From NCBI RefSeq assembly GCF_024793895.1, contig NZ_JANUSB010000009.1, positions 1-64,000 on the forward strand: 64,000 nucleotides of DNA. The letters run 5' to 3'. Shown here in pieces: positions 1-10,113 of the stretch (the first letter of the stretch is position 1; each line of letters opens with the position of its first letter). Position numbers and translations under genes: made by a program. The notes under the pieces were generated by a model. It worked only from the letters and a program-made list of their open reading frames with translations, had not been told where the DNA came from and did not search any database. This DNA comes from Serratia sp. AKBS12. GTDB lineage: Bacteria; Pseudomonadota; Gammaproteobacteria; Enterobacterales; Enterobacteriaceae.

Positions 1-49
1 AGCGATGCATTGAGCTAACCAGTACTAATGATCCGTGAGGCTTAACCTT
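1..49 (+). rRNA. rrl: 23S rRNA, 3' end (partial)
   Basis: These bases match the conserved 3' end of enterobacterial 23S rRNA, closing with GAGGCTTAACCTT. The gene enters from the left edge, so only the last 49 nt are visible. The spacer that follows (50-145) looks like a normal 23S-5S spacer. This identifies the left edge as the end of an rRNA operon, at the place occupied by rrnE upstream of metA in E. coli. Confidence 0.93.
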
Positions 50-145
50 ACAACACCGAAGGTGTTTTAGAGCGAATAATTTTCAGCGAAGTTCCGAGAT
101 TGGTTCGGGTGGTTACGAGGGTAACGGCCGGAATGAAACAGAATT

Positions 146-155
146 TGCCTGGCGG
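146..155 (+). pseudogene. 5S rRNA 5' remnant (first 10 nt only)
   Basis: The ten bases TGCCTGGCGG are the usual first ten bases of enterobacterial 5S rRNA, at the expected distance after the 23S end. The next base starts unrelated sequence leading straight into an intrinsic terminator (161-196). The rest of the 5S gene is absent here. I read this as the stump left by an internal deletion; an assembly error is the main alternative. Confidence 0.6.
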
Positions 156-160
156 AAAGC

Positions 161-196
161 AACAAGCCCTACGCGCAAGCGTGGGGCTTTTTGTTT
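161..196 (+). terminator. intrinsic terminator after the 5S stump
   Basis: An 11-bp stem (164-174 with 179-189, loop GCAA) is followed by a T-rich tail, a typical rrn-operon terminator. It sits where the body of a 5S gene should be. Confidence 0.8.
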
Positions 197-328
197 TGCC
201 TGTTATCTAGCGTGCTGCCGGAGCATGAGTATGTGATTTGTCCGTCGGAGACGGGTGATAACGCCTCTGGCGGCGGCCCGGCAGGGGAGTCTCAGTATGA
301 GACGAATATTGCAGACACTGCCCAGCAT
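197..328 (+). pseudogene. possible decayed 5S rRNA gene
   Basis: The segment begins TGCCTG and ends ACTGCCCAGCAT, close to the 5S ends TGCCTG and ACTGCCAGGCAT. In between, short stretches line up in order with 5S (GTGATAACGCC at 255-265 against GTGAAACGCC; GGGG then TCTC then ATGAGA at 284-302 against GGGG-TCTC-ATGCGAGA). Total length is 132 against 120 nt. The two ends no longer pair well as helix I, so it is unlikely to be functional. The similarity was judged by eye and could be partly chance. Confidence 0.4.
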
Positions 329-337
329 CAATTTAAG

Positions 338-366
338 AAGCCCCAGGCGAAAGCATGGGGCTTTTT
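338..366 (+). terminator. second intrinsic terminator, end of rrn operon
   Basis: AAGCCCCA pairs with TGGGGCTT across a short GAAA-type loop, followed by five Ts. The preceding bases CATCAATTTAAGAAG resemble the sequence normally found just after a Serratia-type 5S gene. Confidence 0.8.
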
Positions 367-513
367 ACATGTAAATTTCCCGATCTCTACGTGATTGGCC
401 ATTTCTATTAGCTTGTTTTCCGGTCTCTTACCGGCGATTTGACCTTTATAGCCTACGGAGCAGGGAATTGAGTACAATTACTGCTATTCCCCTACCCATT
501 ACAGGAGTAACTC

Positions 514-1182
514 ATGAAGCTAGGCAACATATTCACCGGCTGCGCCACCTTTCTGGCCCTGACTTGCAGCTTGCCCGCGGTGGCGGATTCGGGGCTGTCT
601 TGCTATGGCGCACAGGATGAACAACCGCAAGATAGGGCACAACTGGCTGAAATAACAGTCAAAAGCGCTTTCTACGATTACCGTTATCCAAGCGATTGGA
701 ATGATAATCCCAACTTAGAAAATGGCCATTTCCAACAAGGGCGCAATTACCTGGTGCCGGGCGATCGCTTGGTCGTTGGGCCAGAACAGCGGGGATATCG
801 CTGTGGTTATTACATTAGCGCCAAAGGGAGACAAACGGCGAATTGGATAAAGGCTGATTCGGTACGGGTATTGGACAATGTAGCGCCCACAGGCTGGCAG
901 GGATACTGGGTGAGCAATGATAGTCGCCGGCAGTTGATCGTGACTAAAAAGCGGGCCGAATATCAGTTTGTCGGAGGGGGGCAAGATCCGAGCCGCATCA
1001 GTTTTACCTTCCCGTTTACTGAGCCGGCAATTAACCAGGATGCACTTTTAGTGGCTCAGCAACCGACGGATACGCCTTGTGAGCTTAAGCTACATCGATT
1101 GGGTGAATACTTGATCATTACCAATGGTGAAAGCTGCGCTATGACGAATGCCAATCCAGACGGCGTACTGCGTAAACGTTGA
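514..1182 (+). CDS. secreted hypothetical protein
   Basis: A 222-residue protein that I do not recognise. Residues 1-24 form a signal peptide (positively charged start, hydrophobic stretch, likely cleavage after AVA), so it is probably exported to the periplasm. The mature part has four cysteines (LSCYG, YRCGY, TPCEL, ESCAM), enough for two disulfides, and no transmembrane segment. The start ATG has a good ribosome binding site (ACAGGAG, 501-507). It stands alone between the rrn operon and metA on the same strand. A small periplasmic enzyme inhibitor or SH3-like domain protein are guesses only; no function is assigned. Confidence 0.75.
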   Translation: MKLGNIFTGCATFLALTCSLPAVADSGLSCYGAQDEQPQDRAQLAEITVKSAFYDYRYPSDWNDNPNLENGHFQQGRNYLVPGDRLVVGPEQRGYRCGYYISAKGRQTANWIKADSVRVLDNVAPTGWQGYWVSNDSRRQLIVTKKRAEYQFVGGGQDPSRISFTFPFTEPAINQDALLVAQQPTDTPCELKLHRLGEYLIITNGESCAMTNANPDGVLRKR

Positions 1183-1273
1183 TTTAGGTTTTGTCCGTGC
1201 CGGTAATGAAACATTTTCACCTTACGGTTACAGGCTCGACATTACGCAGAAAAAAAGCTATCTTCGGGCATCT

Positions 1274-1297
1274 AGAAGTCTAAACGTATAAACGGAT
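1274..1297 (+). promoter_or_regulatory. MetJ operator (three tandem met boxes)
   Basis: Three adjacent 8-bp units, AGAAGTCT, AAACGTAT and AAACGGAT, match the met box consensus AGACGTCT at most positions; another similar unit (AGCTATCT) lies at 1256-1263. E. coli metA has the same arrangement. MetJ with S-adenosylmethionine is expected to repress metA here. Confidence 0.8.
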
Positions 1298-1313
1298 GTG
1301 TGAGGGGTAAGCA

Positions 1314-2243
1314 ATGCCGATTCGTGTTCCTGATGAGTTGCCTGCAGTAAGTTTCTTGCGAAATGAGAATGTCTTTGTCATGGCATCCTCACGGGCAAAA
1401 ACACAGGAAATCAGGCCATTGAAGGTGTTGATCCTTAACCTGATGCCGAAAAAGATCGAGACGGAAAACCAGTTCCTGCGGCTGCTGTCCAATTCTCCGT
1501 TGCAAATTGACATTCAGTTGTTGCGTATCGACAGTCGCGAATCAAAGAACACCCCGGCTGAGCATCTGAATAACTTCTATTGTGATTTTGAAGACATACA
1601 AAACGAAAACTTTGACGGCCTGATCGTGACCGGCGCGCCATTAGGTCTGGTCGACTTCTGTGACGTTGCCTACTGGCCCCAGATAGAACGTGTTATCGAC
1701 TGGGCGAAGGACCACGTTACCTCGACGCTGTTCGTGTGCTGGGCGGTACAGGCTGCGTTAAATATCCTGTACGGCATCCCCAAGATGACGCGTGACGTAA
1801 AGCTGTCCGGAGTGTACCAGCATCAAACGCTGCAACCGCACGCGTTATTGACCCGTGGTTTTGACGAAACCTTTTTGGCGCCGCACTCACGTTATGCCGA
1901 TTTCCCGACCGATATCATCCGCCAATATACCGATCTCGACATCCTGGCCGAGTCGGAGCAAACCGGCGCCTATCTGTTTGCCAGCAAGGACAAACGGCTG
2001 GCGTTTGTTACCGGTCATCCAGAATACGATGCGTTGACGCTGGCAGGAGAGTACCGTCGGGATTATGATGCCGGCCTCAACCCCACGGTTCCACTGAATT
2101 ACTTCCCTGATGACAATCCTCAACTCGCACCAAAAGCTACCTGGCGTAGCCATGGGCATCTCCTGTTTTCCAATTGGCTGAACTATTTTGTTTACCAGAT
2201 CACCCCGTTCGATCTGCGTCATATGAATCCGACCCTCGAATAA
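1314..2243 (+). CDS. metA: homoserine O-succinyltransferase
   Basis: First committed step of methionine synthesis: succinyl-CoA plus L-homoserine gives O-succinyl-L-homoserine in the cytoplasm. The 309 residues equal the E. coli length. The catalytic cysteine is Cys142 in [11 protein letters not shown], and His235 and Glu237 lie in TGHPEYD, completing the glutamine-amidotransferase-like triad. The ATG follows a GAGGGG ribosome binding site, and met boxes end 16 bp upstream of it. It is monocistronic, with aceB starting 385 bp downstream on the same strand. Confidence 0.97.
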   Translation: MPIRVPDELPAVSFLRNENVFVMASSRAKTQEIRPLKVLILNLMPKKIETENQFLRLLSNSPLQIDIQLLRIDSRESKNTPAEHLNNFYCDFEDIQNENFDGLIVTGAPLGLVDFCDVAYWPQIERVIDWAKDHVTSTLFVCWAVQAALNILYGIPKMTRDVKLSGVYQHQTLQPHALLTRGFDETFLAPHSRYADFPTDIIRQYTDLDILAESEQTGAYLFASKDKRLAFVTGHPEYDALTLAGEYRRDYDAGLNPTVPLNYFPDDNPQLAPKATWRSHGHLLFSNWLNYFVYQITPFDLRHMNPTLE

Positions 2244-2628
2244 TCTTTCTCTGATTTTGGCGGCTGAATCGAGGCCGCCTCGATGCTGGTGTTCGTCTCC
2301 CCCGTTCTGCCCCTGCCTGTTTCAATCGTTAAAATCCTTTTGTTACAACCATTTAGCTACAACCTTTCCTTGTTATGGAAGCGTTTTCCTTATGAATTTA
2401 ACGCAATAACACAATTAACTTATTGATAACAAATAACTAATAAAATATTTATTTTAAAAATGGAAATCGTTTTTGATTTTTAAATTTAGTTGGTTATTCT
2501 TAGATCACACGGAACCAGATCTGACCAGTTGGCGATGGTTTATATCCGCCCTGAAGCGCACGCATTTTGGTGCATGGGTACTGGCCGATTGCCAAGGGCA
2601 AAACGGCAAGATGGGAAGGAGCACGGTA
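2244..2628 (+). promoter_or_regulatory. metA-aceB intergenic region with IclR-type operator
   Basis: This 385-bp gap holds no credible gene. It is AT-rich from about 2380 to 2500. Bases 2461-2488 (starting TGGAAATCGTTTTTGATTTT) closely match the E. coli aceB promoter segment bound by IclR, so the aceBAK promoter and operator are placed here. The repressor gene iclR lies 8 kb downstream on the other strand. Confidence 0.7.
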
Positions 2629-4227
2629 ATGACACAGCAGATGGTAGGCACGGAGTTAACCTTTACACAGGCTTTTGGCGTCGCCGAGCGCCAAGTGCTG
2701 ACGGATGATGCGGTTGAGTTTCTGACGGAACTGGTCAGTAAATTTACCCCGCAGCGCAACAAACTCTTGGCGGCGCGCAGCGCTTGGCAGGCTGATATCG
2801 ATCGTGGGGCTCTGCCAGGATTTATTTCGGAAACCAGTTCCATTCGTGAGGGCGAGTGGACGATTCGCGGCATTCCGCCCGACTTGCGTGACCGTCGGGT
2901 AGAAATCACCGGGCCGGTTGAGCGCAAGATGGTGATCAATGCGCTGAACGCCAACGTCAAGGTATTCATGGCCGACTTTGAAGATTCGCTGGCGCCAAGC
3001 TGGGAAAAGGTCATCGATGGCCAAATCAATCTGCACGACGCGGTTAACGGCACCATTTCCTATACCAATGAAGCTGGTAAAATTTATCAACTGAAGCCAA
3101 ATCCGGCGGTGCTGATTGCTCGCGTTCGTGGGCTGCATCTGCCGGAAAAACACGTGCAGTGGCATGGCGAAGCGATTCCTGGCGGTCTGTTCGACTTTGC
3201 ACTCTATTTCTTCCATAACTACCGCCAGTTGCTGGCTAACGGCAGCGGCCCCTATTTTTACCTGCCGAAAACCCAATCCTGGCAAGAGGCGGCCTGGTGG
3301 AGCGAGGTTTTCAGCTTTGCCGAAGATCGTTTTGCTCTGCCACGTGGCACCATCAAGGCCACGGTGCTGATTGAAACCTTACCGGCGGTCTTCCAGATGG
3401 ACGAAATCCTCTATCACCTGCGCGATCATATCGTCGGGTTGAACTGTGGCCGCTGGGATTACATCTTCAGCTATATCAAAACGTTGAAGAACCATGGCGA
3501 CCGGGTGCTGCCGGATCGCCAGTCGGTGACCATGAATAAACCGTTCCTCAGCGCCTATTCTCGCCTGCTGATTAAAACCTGCCACAAGCGTGGTGCATTT
3601 GCCATGGGCGGTATGGCAGCGTTTATCCCCAGTAAGGATGCCGAGCAAAATGCCGTGGTATTGGACAAGGTGCGTGCCGACAAACAGCTGGAAGCCGACA
3701 ACGGTCACGACGGCACCTGGGTGGCGCATCCCGGGCTGGCGGATACCGTCATGGCGGTGTTTAACCACGCCCTGGGCGAACGACAGAACCAGTTGGCGGT
3801 GCTGCGTGAAAATGATGCGCCGATCACCGCCGAGCAACTGCTGGAGCCCTGTGAAGGCGAGCGGACCGAAGCAGGCATGCGCGCCAACATTCGCGTGGCG
3901 GTGCAATACATTGAGGCATGGATTTCCGGTAACGGCTGCGTGCCGATTTACGGCCTGATGGAAGACGCCGCCACGGCGGAGATTTCCCGCACCTCGATCT
4001 GGCAATGGATCCACCACGAAAAAACCCTCAGCGACGGGCAACAGGTTACCAAGGCGCTGTTCCGTCAGATGTTGAAAGAAGAGATGTTAGTGATACGTGA
4101 TGAAGTCGGCGAGACACGTTTTAACGCCGGCCGCTATCAAGAAGCGGCACGTCTGATGGAGCGTATCACCACGCAGGATGAATTAATCGATTTCCTGACC
4201 TTGCCCGGTTATGAGCTCTTGGCCTGA
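2629..4227 (+). CDS. aceB: malate synthase A
   Basis: Glyoxylate bypass enzyme: acetyl-CoA plus glyoxylate gives malate. The malate synthase signature is present (RDHIVGLNCGRWDYIF). The ATG at 2629 is chosen over in-frame upstream starts because it has a strong GGAAGGAG site 8 nt before it and gives 532 residues, against 533 in E. coli, with a matching N-terminus (MTQQ...). It is the first gene of aceBAK, 42 bp before aceA, and is expected to be repressed by IclR during growth on sugars. Confidence 0.96.
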   Translation: MTQQMVGTELTFTQAFGVAERQVLTDDAVEFLTELVSKFTPQRNKLLAARSAWQADIDRGALPGFISETSSIREGEWTIRGIPPDLRDRRVEITGPVERKMVINALNANVKVFMADFEDSLAPSWEKVIDGQINLHDAVNGTISYTNEAGKIYQLKPNPAVLIARVRGLHLPEKHVQWHGEAIPGGLFDFALYFFHNYRQLLANGSGPYFYLPKTQSWQEAAWWSEVFSFAEDRFALPRGTIKATVLIETLPAVFQMDEILYHLRDHIVGLNCGRWDYIFSYIKTLKNHGDRVLPDRQSVTMNKPFLSAYSRLLIKTCHKRGAFAMGGMAAFIPSKDAEQNAVVLDKVRADKQLEADNGHDGTWVAHPGLADTVMAVFNHALGERQNQLAVLRENDAPITAEQLLEPCEGERTEAGMRANIRVAVQYIEAWISGNGCVPIYGLMEDAATAEISRTSIWQWIHHEKTLSDGQQVTKALFRQMLKEEMLVIRDEVGETRFNAGRYQEAARLMERITTQDELIDFLTLPGYELLA

Positions 4228-4269
4228 ACCACTGCTGATAGTTAACCCCTACAATTCAAGGATAAAATT

Positions 4270-5577
4270 ATGACCACCTCTCGTACCCAACAGATTCAAC
4301 AGCTGGAGCAGGATTGGAAATCGGCACGCTGGCAGGGTATTACCCGCCCGTACAGTGCACAAGACGTGATCAACCTGCGTGGTTCGGTTAACCCGGCGTG
4401 TACGCTGGCGCAAAACGGTGCTGCCAAACTGTGGGAACTGCTGCACGGCAAGTCGCGCAAGGGCTACGTTAACAGCCTGGGGGCATTAACCGGCGGACAG
4501 GCGCTGCAGCAGGCCAAGGCCGGCGTCGAGGCGATTTATCTGTCGGGCTGGCAGGTAGCTGCTGACGCCAACACCGCCTCGGCGATGTATCCGGACCAGT
4601 CGCTGTACCCGGTTGATTCGGTGCCGGCGGTGGTTGAGCGCATCAATAACAGCTTCCGCCGTGCCGATCAGATCCAGTGGGCGAACAAGATCGAGCCGGG
4701 CAGCCAAGGCTATACCGATTATTTCCTGCCGATCGTTGCCGACGCGGAGGCCGGTTTTGGCGGCGTACTGAATGCGTTTGAGCTGATGAAGGCGATGATT
4801 GAAGCCGGCGCGGCCGGCGTGCATTTTGAAGATCAATTGGCGGCGGTTAAAAAATGTGGCCATATGGGCGGCAAAGTACTGGTGCCAACGCAGGAAGCGA
4901 TTCAGAAACTGGTCGCGGCGCGCTTGGCGGCCGATGTACTGGGCGTACCGACGCTGCTGATCGCCCGTACCGACGCCGATGCGGCCGATCTGCTGACTTC
5001 GGACTGCGACCCGTACGACAGCCCATTCATCAGCGGTGAACGCACCGCCGAAGGTTTCTTCCGTACCTATGCCGGCATTGAGCAGGCGATCAGCCGTGGC
5101 TTGGCCTATGCGCCTTATGCCGATCTGGTGTGGTGTGAAACCTCGACGCCGGATTTGGCAGCCGCCAAGCGCTTTGCCGACGCCATCCACGCCAAATTCC
5201 CGGGCAAACTGCTGGCCTACAACTGCTCGCCGTCGTTCAACTGGAAAAAGAATCTCGACGATCAGACCATTGCCCGCTTCCAGGACGAGCTGTCGGCGAT
5301 GGGCTACAAATACCAGTTCATCACGCTGGCCGGCATACACAGCATGTGGTTCAACATGTTCGATCTGGCGCATGCCTATGCGCAGGGCGAAGGCATGAAG
5401 CATTATGTCGACAAAGTGCAGCAGCCGGAATTTGATGCCGTCAGCCGCGGCTATACCTTTGCCTCGCACCAGCAGGAGGTGGGCACCGGTTACTTTGATA
5501 AGGTCACTACGGTGATCCAGGGCGGAGCCTCGTCGGTCACTGCCTTGACCGGATCGACCGAAGAGCAGCAGTTTTAG
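4270..5577 (+). CDS. aceA: isocitrate lyase
   Basis: Cleaves isocitrate to succinate and glyoxylate, feeding malate synthase and bypassing the CO2-releasing steps of the TCA cycle. The isocitrate lyase signature KKCGHMGGK is present with the catalytic cysteine at residue 196. The 435 residues match the family length (434 in E. coli). Start is an ATG after AAGGAT. It is the second gene of aceBAK; a strong hairpin separates it from aceK. Confidence 0.97.
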   Translation: MTTSRTQQIQQLEQDWKSARWQGITRPYSAQDVINLRGSVNPACTLAQNGAAKLWELLHGKSRKGYVNSLGALTGGQALQQAKAGVEAIYLSGWQVAADANTASAMYPDQSLYPVDSVPAVVERINNSFRRADQIQWANKIEPGSQGYTDYFLPIVADAEAGFGGVLNAFELMKAMIEAGAAGVHFEDQLAAVKKCGHMGGKVLVPTQEAIQKLVAARLAADVLGVPTLLIARTDADAADLLTSDCDPYDSPFISGERTAEGFFRTYAGIEQAISRGLAYAPYADLVWCETSTPDLAAAKRFADAIHAKFPGKLLAYNCSPSFNWKKNLDDQTIARFQDELSAMGYKYQFITLAGIHSMWFNMFDLAHAYAQGEGMKHYVDKVQQPEFDAVSRGYTFASHQQEVGTGYFDKVTTVIQGGASSVTALTGSTEEQQF

Positions 5578-5610
5578 CACCGAGCCGATGGTTTGGAGCT
5601 GATAGGCATA

Positions 5611-5632
5611 GAGGGCCGGCATCCCGGCCCTC
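5611..5632 (+). repeat. aceA-aceK intergenic hairpin
   Basis: A perfect 9-bp inverted repeat (GAGGGCCGG / CCGGCCCTC, loop CATC) lies 33 bp after the aceA stop and 20 bp before aceK. It has no T tract. In E. coli, REP-type structures in the same gap are linked to the large drop in expression between aceA and aceK; this hairpin may do the same. Confidence 0.7.
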
Positions 5633-5652
5633 ATCCGTTGGGGGAGCACACG

Positions 5653-7407
5653 ATGGCGGCAAAACTGGAGTTGTTGATCGCGCAGACCATCCTGCAAGGT
5701 TTTGATGCACAATATGGTCGCTTTCTGGAAGTCACCGCCGGGGCGCAACAGCGCTTTGAGCGGGCTGACTGGCCGGCAGTGCAACAGGCGATGAAAAAAC
5801 GTATCCATCTCTACGATCACCACGTGGGGTTGGTAGTGGAACAGCTGAAATGCATCACCGGGCAAAAGTACTTCGATGCGCAGTTTCCCAGCCGGGTAAA
5901 GGCGGTGTATACCGAACTGCTGCCGGATTACCCGCGTTTTGAAATCGCCGAAAGCTTCTTCAATTCGGTCTATTGCCGCCTGTTCAAACACCGTGACCTT
6001 ACGCCGGATAAACTGTTTGTCTTCAGTTCGCAGCCCGAACGGCGTTTTCGCGATATTCCGCGCCCGTTGGCGCGGGACTTTATGGTCAACGACTCTCTAC
6101 CGGCGATGCTGAATAATCTGTTAAGCGATTTACCGCTGCGCCTGCCGTGGGAGGATTTGCCACGCGATATTGGTTACATCACGGCGGCGTTGCAGCAGGA
6201 TTTCAGCGCCGCACAGCTGTCTGGAGCGACTTTCCACATCGCCAACGAGCTGTTTTACCGCAATAAGGCGGCCTGGCTGGTAGGGAAGCTGCGCACCGCA
6301 GATGAGGTGTTCCCGTTTCTGCTGCCGATCCACCGTAGCGATGCGGGGGCGCTGTTTATCGATACCTGTCTGACCCGCAAGGAAGAGGCCAGCATCGTGT
6401 TTGGCTTCGCCCGTTCCTACTTTATGGTGTATGCCCCGCTGCCAGCGGCGATGGTGGAATGGCTGCGTGAAATTTTGCCAGGCAAGACCACCGCCGAACT
6501 GTATATGGCGATTGGTTGCCAAAAACATGGAAAAACCGAATGTTATCGCGAATATCTAACGTTTATGGCCACCTCGCAACAGCAGTTCATCATTGCGCCG
6601 GGGGTTAAGGGCATGGTGATGCTGGTATTTACCCTGCCGTCGTTCGATCGGGTATTCAAGGTGATCAAAGACCAGTTCGCCCCGCAAAAAGAGGTTACCC
6701 AGGCGCAGGTAATGGCCTGCTATCAGTTGGTGAAAGAGCACGATCGCGTTGGACGAATGGCGGATACGCAGGAGTATGAAAACTTCGTCATCGACAAGGC
6801 GCGCATCAGCCCGGAGCTGTTGGCAGAATTACAGCGCGAAGTACCGGAAAAGCTGGTAGATCTGGGTGAGCAGATCGTTATCAGACATTTGTATATGGAG
6901 CGCCGCATGACGCCGCTCAACCTGTACCTTGAGCAGGCCGGCGATCGGCAGTTGCGTGACGCGATCGAAGAATACGGTAATGCGATAAAACAGCTGGCGG
7001 CGGCCAATATTTTCCCGGGCGATATGCTGTTCAAGAATTTTGGCGTTACCCGCCATGGGCGGGTGGTGTTCTACGATTATGATGAAATCTGTTACATGAC
7101 CGAAGTGAATTTCCGCGATATTCCGCCGCCGCGCTACCCGGAGGACGAATTGGCCAGCGAGCCGTGGTACAGCACCTCACCCAATGATGTGTTCCCGGAA
7201 GAATTTCGCCATTTTCTGTGCAGCGATCGGCGGATCCGTCAGGTGTTTGAGGAGTTACACGGTGATTTATTTACCGCGCAATACTGGCGTGGTTTGCAGC
7301 AGCGCATTCGTCAGGGGCACGTTGAAGACGTGTTCGCCTACCGCAAAAAGCGGCGTTTCAGCCAGCGTAGCGGCGCGGACATACCGGCAACCCCCGCGGC
7401 GGTATAA
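5653..7407 (+). CDS. aceK: isocitrate dehydrogenase kinase/phosphatase
   Basis: Bifunctional enzyme that phosphorylates and dephosphorylates isocitrate dehydrogenase, setting carbon flow between the TCA cycle and the glyoxylate bypass. The 584 residues and sequence align with E. coli AceK throughout, including the conserved block around [11 protein letters not shown] and the kinase-like stretch [12 protein letters not shown] followed by YDYDEICYM. The ATG at 5653 is preferred to the upstream TTG at 5593 because of the GGGGAG site and because E. coli AceK begins at the same place ([13 protein letters not shown]). Last gene of aceBAK, convergent with eda. Confidence 0.95.
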   Translation: MAAKLELLIAQTILQGFDAQYGRFLEVTAGAQQRFERADWPAVQQAMKKRIHLYDHHVGLVVEQLKCITGQKYFDAQFPSRVKAVYTELLPDYPRFEIAESFFNSVYCRLFKHRDLTPDKLFVFSSQPERRFRDIPRPLARDFMVNDSLPAMLNNLLSDLPLRLPWEDLPRDIGYITAALQQDFSAAQLSGATFHIANELFYRNKAAWLVGKLRTADEVFPFLLPIHRSDAGALFIDTCLTRKEEASIVFGFARSYFMVYAPLPAAMVEWLREILPGKTTAELYMAIGCQKHGKTECYREYLTFMATSQQQFIIAPGVKGMVMLVFTLPSFDRVFKVIKDQFAPQKEVTQAQVMACYQLVKEHDRVGRMADTQEYENFVIDKARISPELLAELQREVPEKLVDLGEQIVIRHLYMERRMTPLNLYLEQAGDRQLRDAIEEYGNAIKQLAAANIFPGDMLFKNFGVTRHGRVVFYDYDEICYMTEVNFRDIPPPRYPEDELASEPWYSTSPNDVFPEEFRHFLCSDRRIRQVFEELHGDLFTAQYWRGLQQRIRQGHVEDVFAYRKKRRFSQRSGADIPATPAAV

Positions 7408-7429
7408 GAGCGCAGCGACCTGCGCTCTT
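7406..7429. terminator. bidirectional hairpin between aceK and eda
   Basis: A 10-bp stem (AAGAGCGCAG / CTGCGCTCTT, loop CGAC) overlaps the aceK stop codon and lies between convergent genes. The T tracts are short, so termination may be weak. Confidence 0.6.
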
Positions 7430-7437
7430 GTTACTGC

Positions 7438-8079
7438 TTATGCCTGCGCGCCGGCAACGGCTGCGCGAGCCAACTCGGTAATACGCGCATAGTCACCGCT
7501 TTCCAGCGCATCGGCAGGTACCAGCCAGGAACCACCGATGCACAGCACGCTGTTCAGCGCCAGATAGTCACGGTAGTTGCCAGGTGAAATACCGCCGGTT
7601 GGGCAGAAGCGCACCTGCGGGAACGGACCGCAGATTGCCTGCAGTGCTTTCACACCACCATTGGCTTCCGCCGGGAAGAACTTGAATTCACGCAGGCCAT
7701 GATCCATACCCAGCATCAGTTCAGACACGGTGCTGATGCCCGGAATCAAGGGAATGGTGCCAGCGGTTGCGGCGCTCAGCAGCTCGGCGGTCAGGCCAGG
7801 ACTGATGGCGAACTGCGCGCCAGCCTCGGTCACCTGTCGTAATTGCTGCGGATTAATGACGGTGCCGGCACCGATGATGGCGTCTGGTACCGCGTCGGCG
7901 ATGGCGCGAATCGCGTCGATGGCACAGGCGGTACGTAGCGTCACTTCCAGCACTCGTACGCCGCCGGCGACCAGCGCCTTTGCCAGCGGCACCGCATGCT
8001 CCAGTTTGTTGATGACAATCACCGGTACCACCGGGCCGGCGCTGAGGATCTGCTCGGCGCTCGTTTTCCAATTCTTCAT
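7438..8079 (-). CDS. eda: KDPG/KHG aldolase
   Basis: Cleaves 2-keto-3-deoxy-6-phosphogluconate to pyruvate and glyceraldehyde 3-phosphate, the last step of the Entner-Doudoroff pathway. The 213 residues match the family. Catalytic Glu45 (VLEVTLRT) and the Schiff-base Lys133 (EFKFFPAE) are present. It follows edd on the same strand with an 82-bp gap and is probably co-transcribed with it. Confidence 0.96.
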   Translation of the reverse strand: MKNWKTSAEQILSAGPVVPVIVINKLEHAVPLAKALVAGGVRVLEVTLRTACAIDAIRAIADAVPDAIIGAGTVINPQQLRQVTEAGAQFAISPGLTAELLSAATAGTIPLIPGISTVSELMLGMDHGLREFKFFPAEANGGVKALQAICGPFPQVRFCPTGGISPGNYRDYLALNSVLCIGGSWLVPADALESGDYARITELARAAVAGAQA

Positions 8080-8161
8080 TTATCAACTCTCTTCAACGTT
8101 GGGGCGGGAAACCGACGGCCGATAGCGGGGTGACGCCCCCTCGGCCGCGTTTCCTCATCGA

Positions 8162-9976
8162 TTAAAATTTGATGCAGCAGGCACCCTGTTCCGCGCCAGA
8201 AAGCTGGCTGCGCAGTGCGCCAAACAGTTCGCGTCCACAGCCGATGTGCTCGGCGCTCAGATCTGGGCGATACGCTTCGCGCGCGGCCAGTTCGGCCGCA
8301 CCAACCTGCAGTTCCAGTTCGCCGCTGCGGCCATTGACGCGGATAATGTCGCCGTTGCGTACTTTCGCCAGCATGCCGCCGGTATAGGCTTCCGGCGTTA
8401 CATGGATGGCGGAGGGCACCTTGCCGGAAGCGCCGGACAGCCGACCATCGGTCACCAGTGCCACCTTGAAACCACGATCCATCAGCACGCCAAGCGGCGG
8501 CATCAGCTTGTGCAGTTCCGGCATGCCGTTGGCCTGCGGCCCCTGGAAGCGCACCACCACCACGCAATCTTTGTTCAGCAGTCCGGCTTCGAAGGCCGGA
8601 ACGATGTCGTGCTGGCTTTCAAACACCACTGCCGGCGCTTCGATAATCTGGTTATCCGCTGGCACGGCCGAGGTTTTCATCACCGCGCGGCCAAGGTTGC
8701 CGGACAACACCTTGGTTCCGCCGTGGTGCTCGAACGGCTGGGCGATGCTGGCGATAACCTGAGCGTCGAGCGAACTTTCCGCACCGTCGCGCCACGCCAG
8801 ACTGCCGTTGTCCAGCCAGGGTTCCTGGGTGTAACGCTCAAGGCCAAACCCGGCGACGGTGTGTACGTCACGGTGCAGCAAGCCATGCTTCAACAGTTCG
8901 CGCACCACCAGTTGCACGCCACCGGCGGCCTGGAACTGGTTGATGTCGGCCGGGCCATTGGGGTAGATGCGGCACAGCAGCGGCACGGCGTCCGACAGCT
9001 CGGAGAAATCATCCCAGTTGATGATGATGCCGGCGGCGCGCGCCATGGCCACCATGTGCATGGTCAGGTTGGTGGAGCCGCCGGTGGCCAGCAGCGAAAC
9101 GATGCCGTTGACCACCACTTTTTCGTTCATCAGCTGGCCAATGGGCAGATAGTTGCCGGAGGTTTCGGTCAGGCGCGTGACCTGGCGAGCGGCAGCATCG
9201 GTCAGCGCGGCGCGTAGCGGCGTGTCCGGGTGGACAAACGAGGCGCCCGGCAGGTGCAGGCCCATTACCTCCATGATCATCTGGTTGGTATTGGCAGTGC
9301 CGTAGAAGGTACAGGTGCCAATGCTGTGGTAAGAGGCGGCTTCCGCCTCCAGCAGCGCCTGGCGGTCTGCCTTGCCTTCGGCATACAACTGGCGCACGCG
9401 GACTTTCTCTTTGTTTGGCAGGCCGCTGCTCATCGGTCCGGCGGGCACGAACACCGCAGGCAAATGGCCGAACGACAGCGCGGACATCACCAGCCCCGGA
9501 ACAATCTTGTCGCAAATGCCGAGAAACAGCGCGCCATCGAACATATTATGCGACAGCCCGACCGCCGCCGACATGGCGATCACGTCCCGGCTCATCAGCG
9601 ACAGTTCCATGCCATCCTGTCCCTGGGTCACACCGTCGCACATTGCCGGTACGCCACCGGCCACCTGACCGACCGCCCCGACGGCATTTAGCGCCTGTTT
9701 CAGCTTCTGCGGATAATCTTCGTAGGGCTGGTGGGCAGACAGCATATCGTTGTAGGCGGTGATGATGGCGATATCGCTGCGCACCATGTTTTTCAGCGCG
9801 TTTTTATCTTCCGGTTGGCAGGCGGCAAAGCCGTGTGCCAGGTTGCCGCAGGCCAGCTGGGCGCGATGCACGGTTTGGCTGCGGGCGGCGTCGATACGTG
9901 CCAGATAGGCAGCACGGCTGTCTTTGGAGCGTTCAATAATGCGCTGTGTTACACGGGATAGGGTTGAATTAATCAT
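8162..9976 (-). CDS. edd: 6-phosphogluconate dehydratase
   Basis: Converts 6-phosphogluconate to KDPG, the defining step of the Entner-Doudoroff pathway. A 604-residue member of the IlvD/Edd iron-sulfur dehydratase family; the cysteine motifs [20 protein letters not shown] and [11 protein letters not shown] are consistent with the [4Fe-4S] cluster site. Start ATG follows GAGGAAGG. Upstream lies gntK, which makes its substrate from gluconate, so gntK-edd-eda form a complete route from gluconate to pyruvate. Confidence 0.96.
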   Translation of the reverse strand: MINSTLSRVTQRIIERSKDSRAAYLARIDAARSQTVHRAQLACGNLAHGFAACQPEDKNALKNMVRSDIAIITAYNDMLSAHQPYEDYPQKLKQALNAVGAVGQVAGGVPAMCDGVTQGQDGMELSLMSRDVIAMSAAVGLSHNMFDGALFLGICDKIVPGLVMSALSFGHLPAVFVPAGPMSSGLPNKEKVRVRQLYAEGKADRQALLEAEAASYHSIGTCTFYGTANTNQMIMEVMGLHLPGASFVHPDTPLRAALTDAAARQVTRLTETSGNYLPIGQLMNEKVVVNGIVSLLATGGSTNLTMHMVAMARAAGIIINWDDFSELSDAVPLLCRIYPNGPADINQFQAAGGVQLVVRELLKHGLLHRDVHTVAGFGLERYTQEPWLDNGSLAWRDGAESSLDAQVIASIAQPFEHHGGTKVLSGNLGRAVMKTSAVPADNQIIEAPAVVFESQHDIVPAFEAGLLNKDCVVVVRFQGPQANGMPELHKLMPPLGVLMDRGFKVALVTDGRLSGASGKVPSAIHVTPEAYTGGMLAKVRNGDIIRVNGRSGELELQVGAAELAAREAYRPDLSAEHIGCGRELFGALRSQLSGAEQGACCIKF

Positions 9977-10113
9977 ACCTTCCTCACATTGTCGTTATAG
10001 TTATCGCCAGCAATGGCGGGCCCGGTGATACCAAGGGCCAATCATGGTGTTGTTATAAGTGTGTCGAATTTAAAACGGGCTCGCCGATGTGGGCCGCCGA
10101 GCTGGGGCGCTAT

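Noticed and set aside
191-394. 67-codon frame over the end of the rrn operon
   Set aside because: It spans the 5S-like segment and the second terminator and has no ribosome binding site; non-coding RNA sequence explains it better.
4486-5991. 501-codon open frame on the minus strand opposite aceA and aceK
   Set aside because: It lies wholly antisense to two clear genes, has a low-complexity His/Arg/Leu-rich composition typical of reading GC-rich genes backwards, and has no family resemblance.
8246-9217. 323-codon plus-strand frame opposite edd
   Set aside because: Antisense shadow of edd; no ribosome site or recognisable domain.
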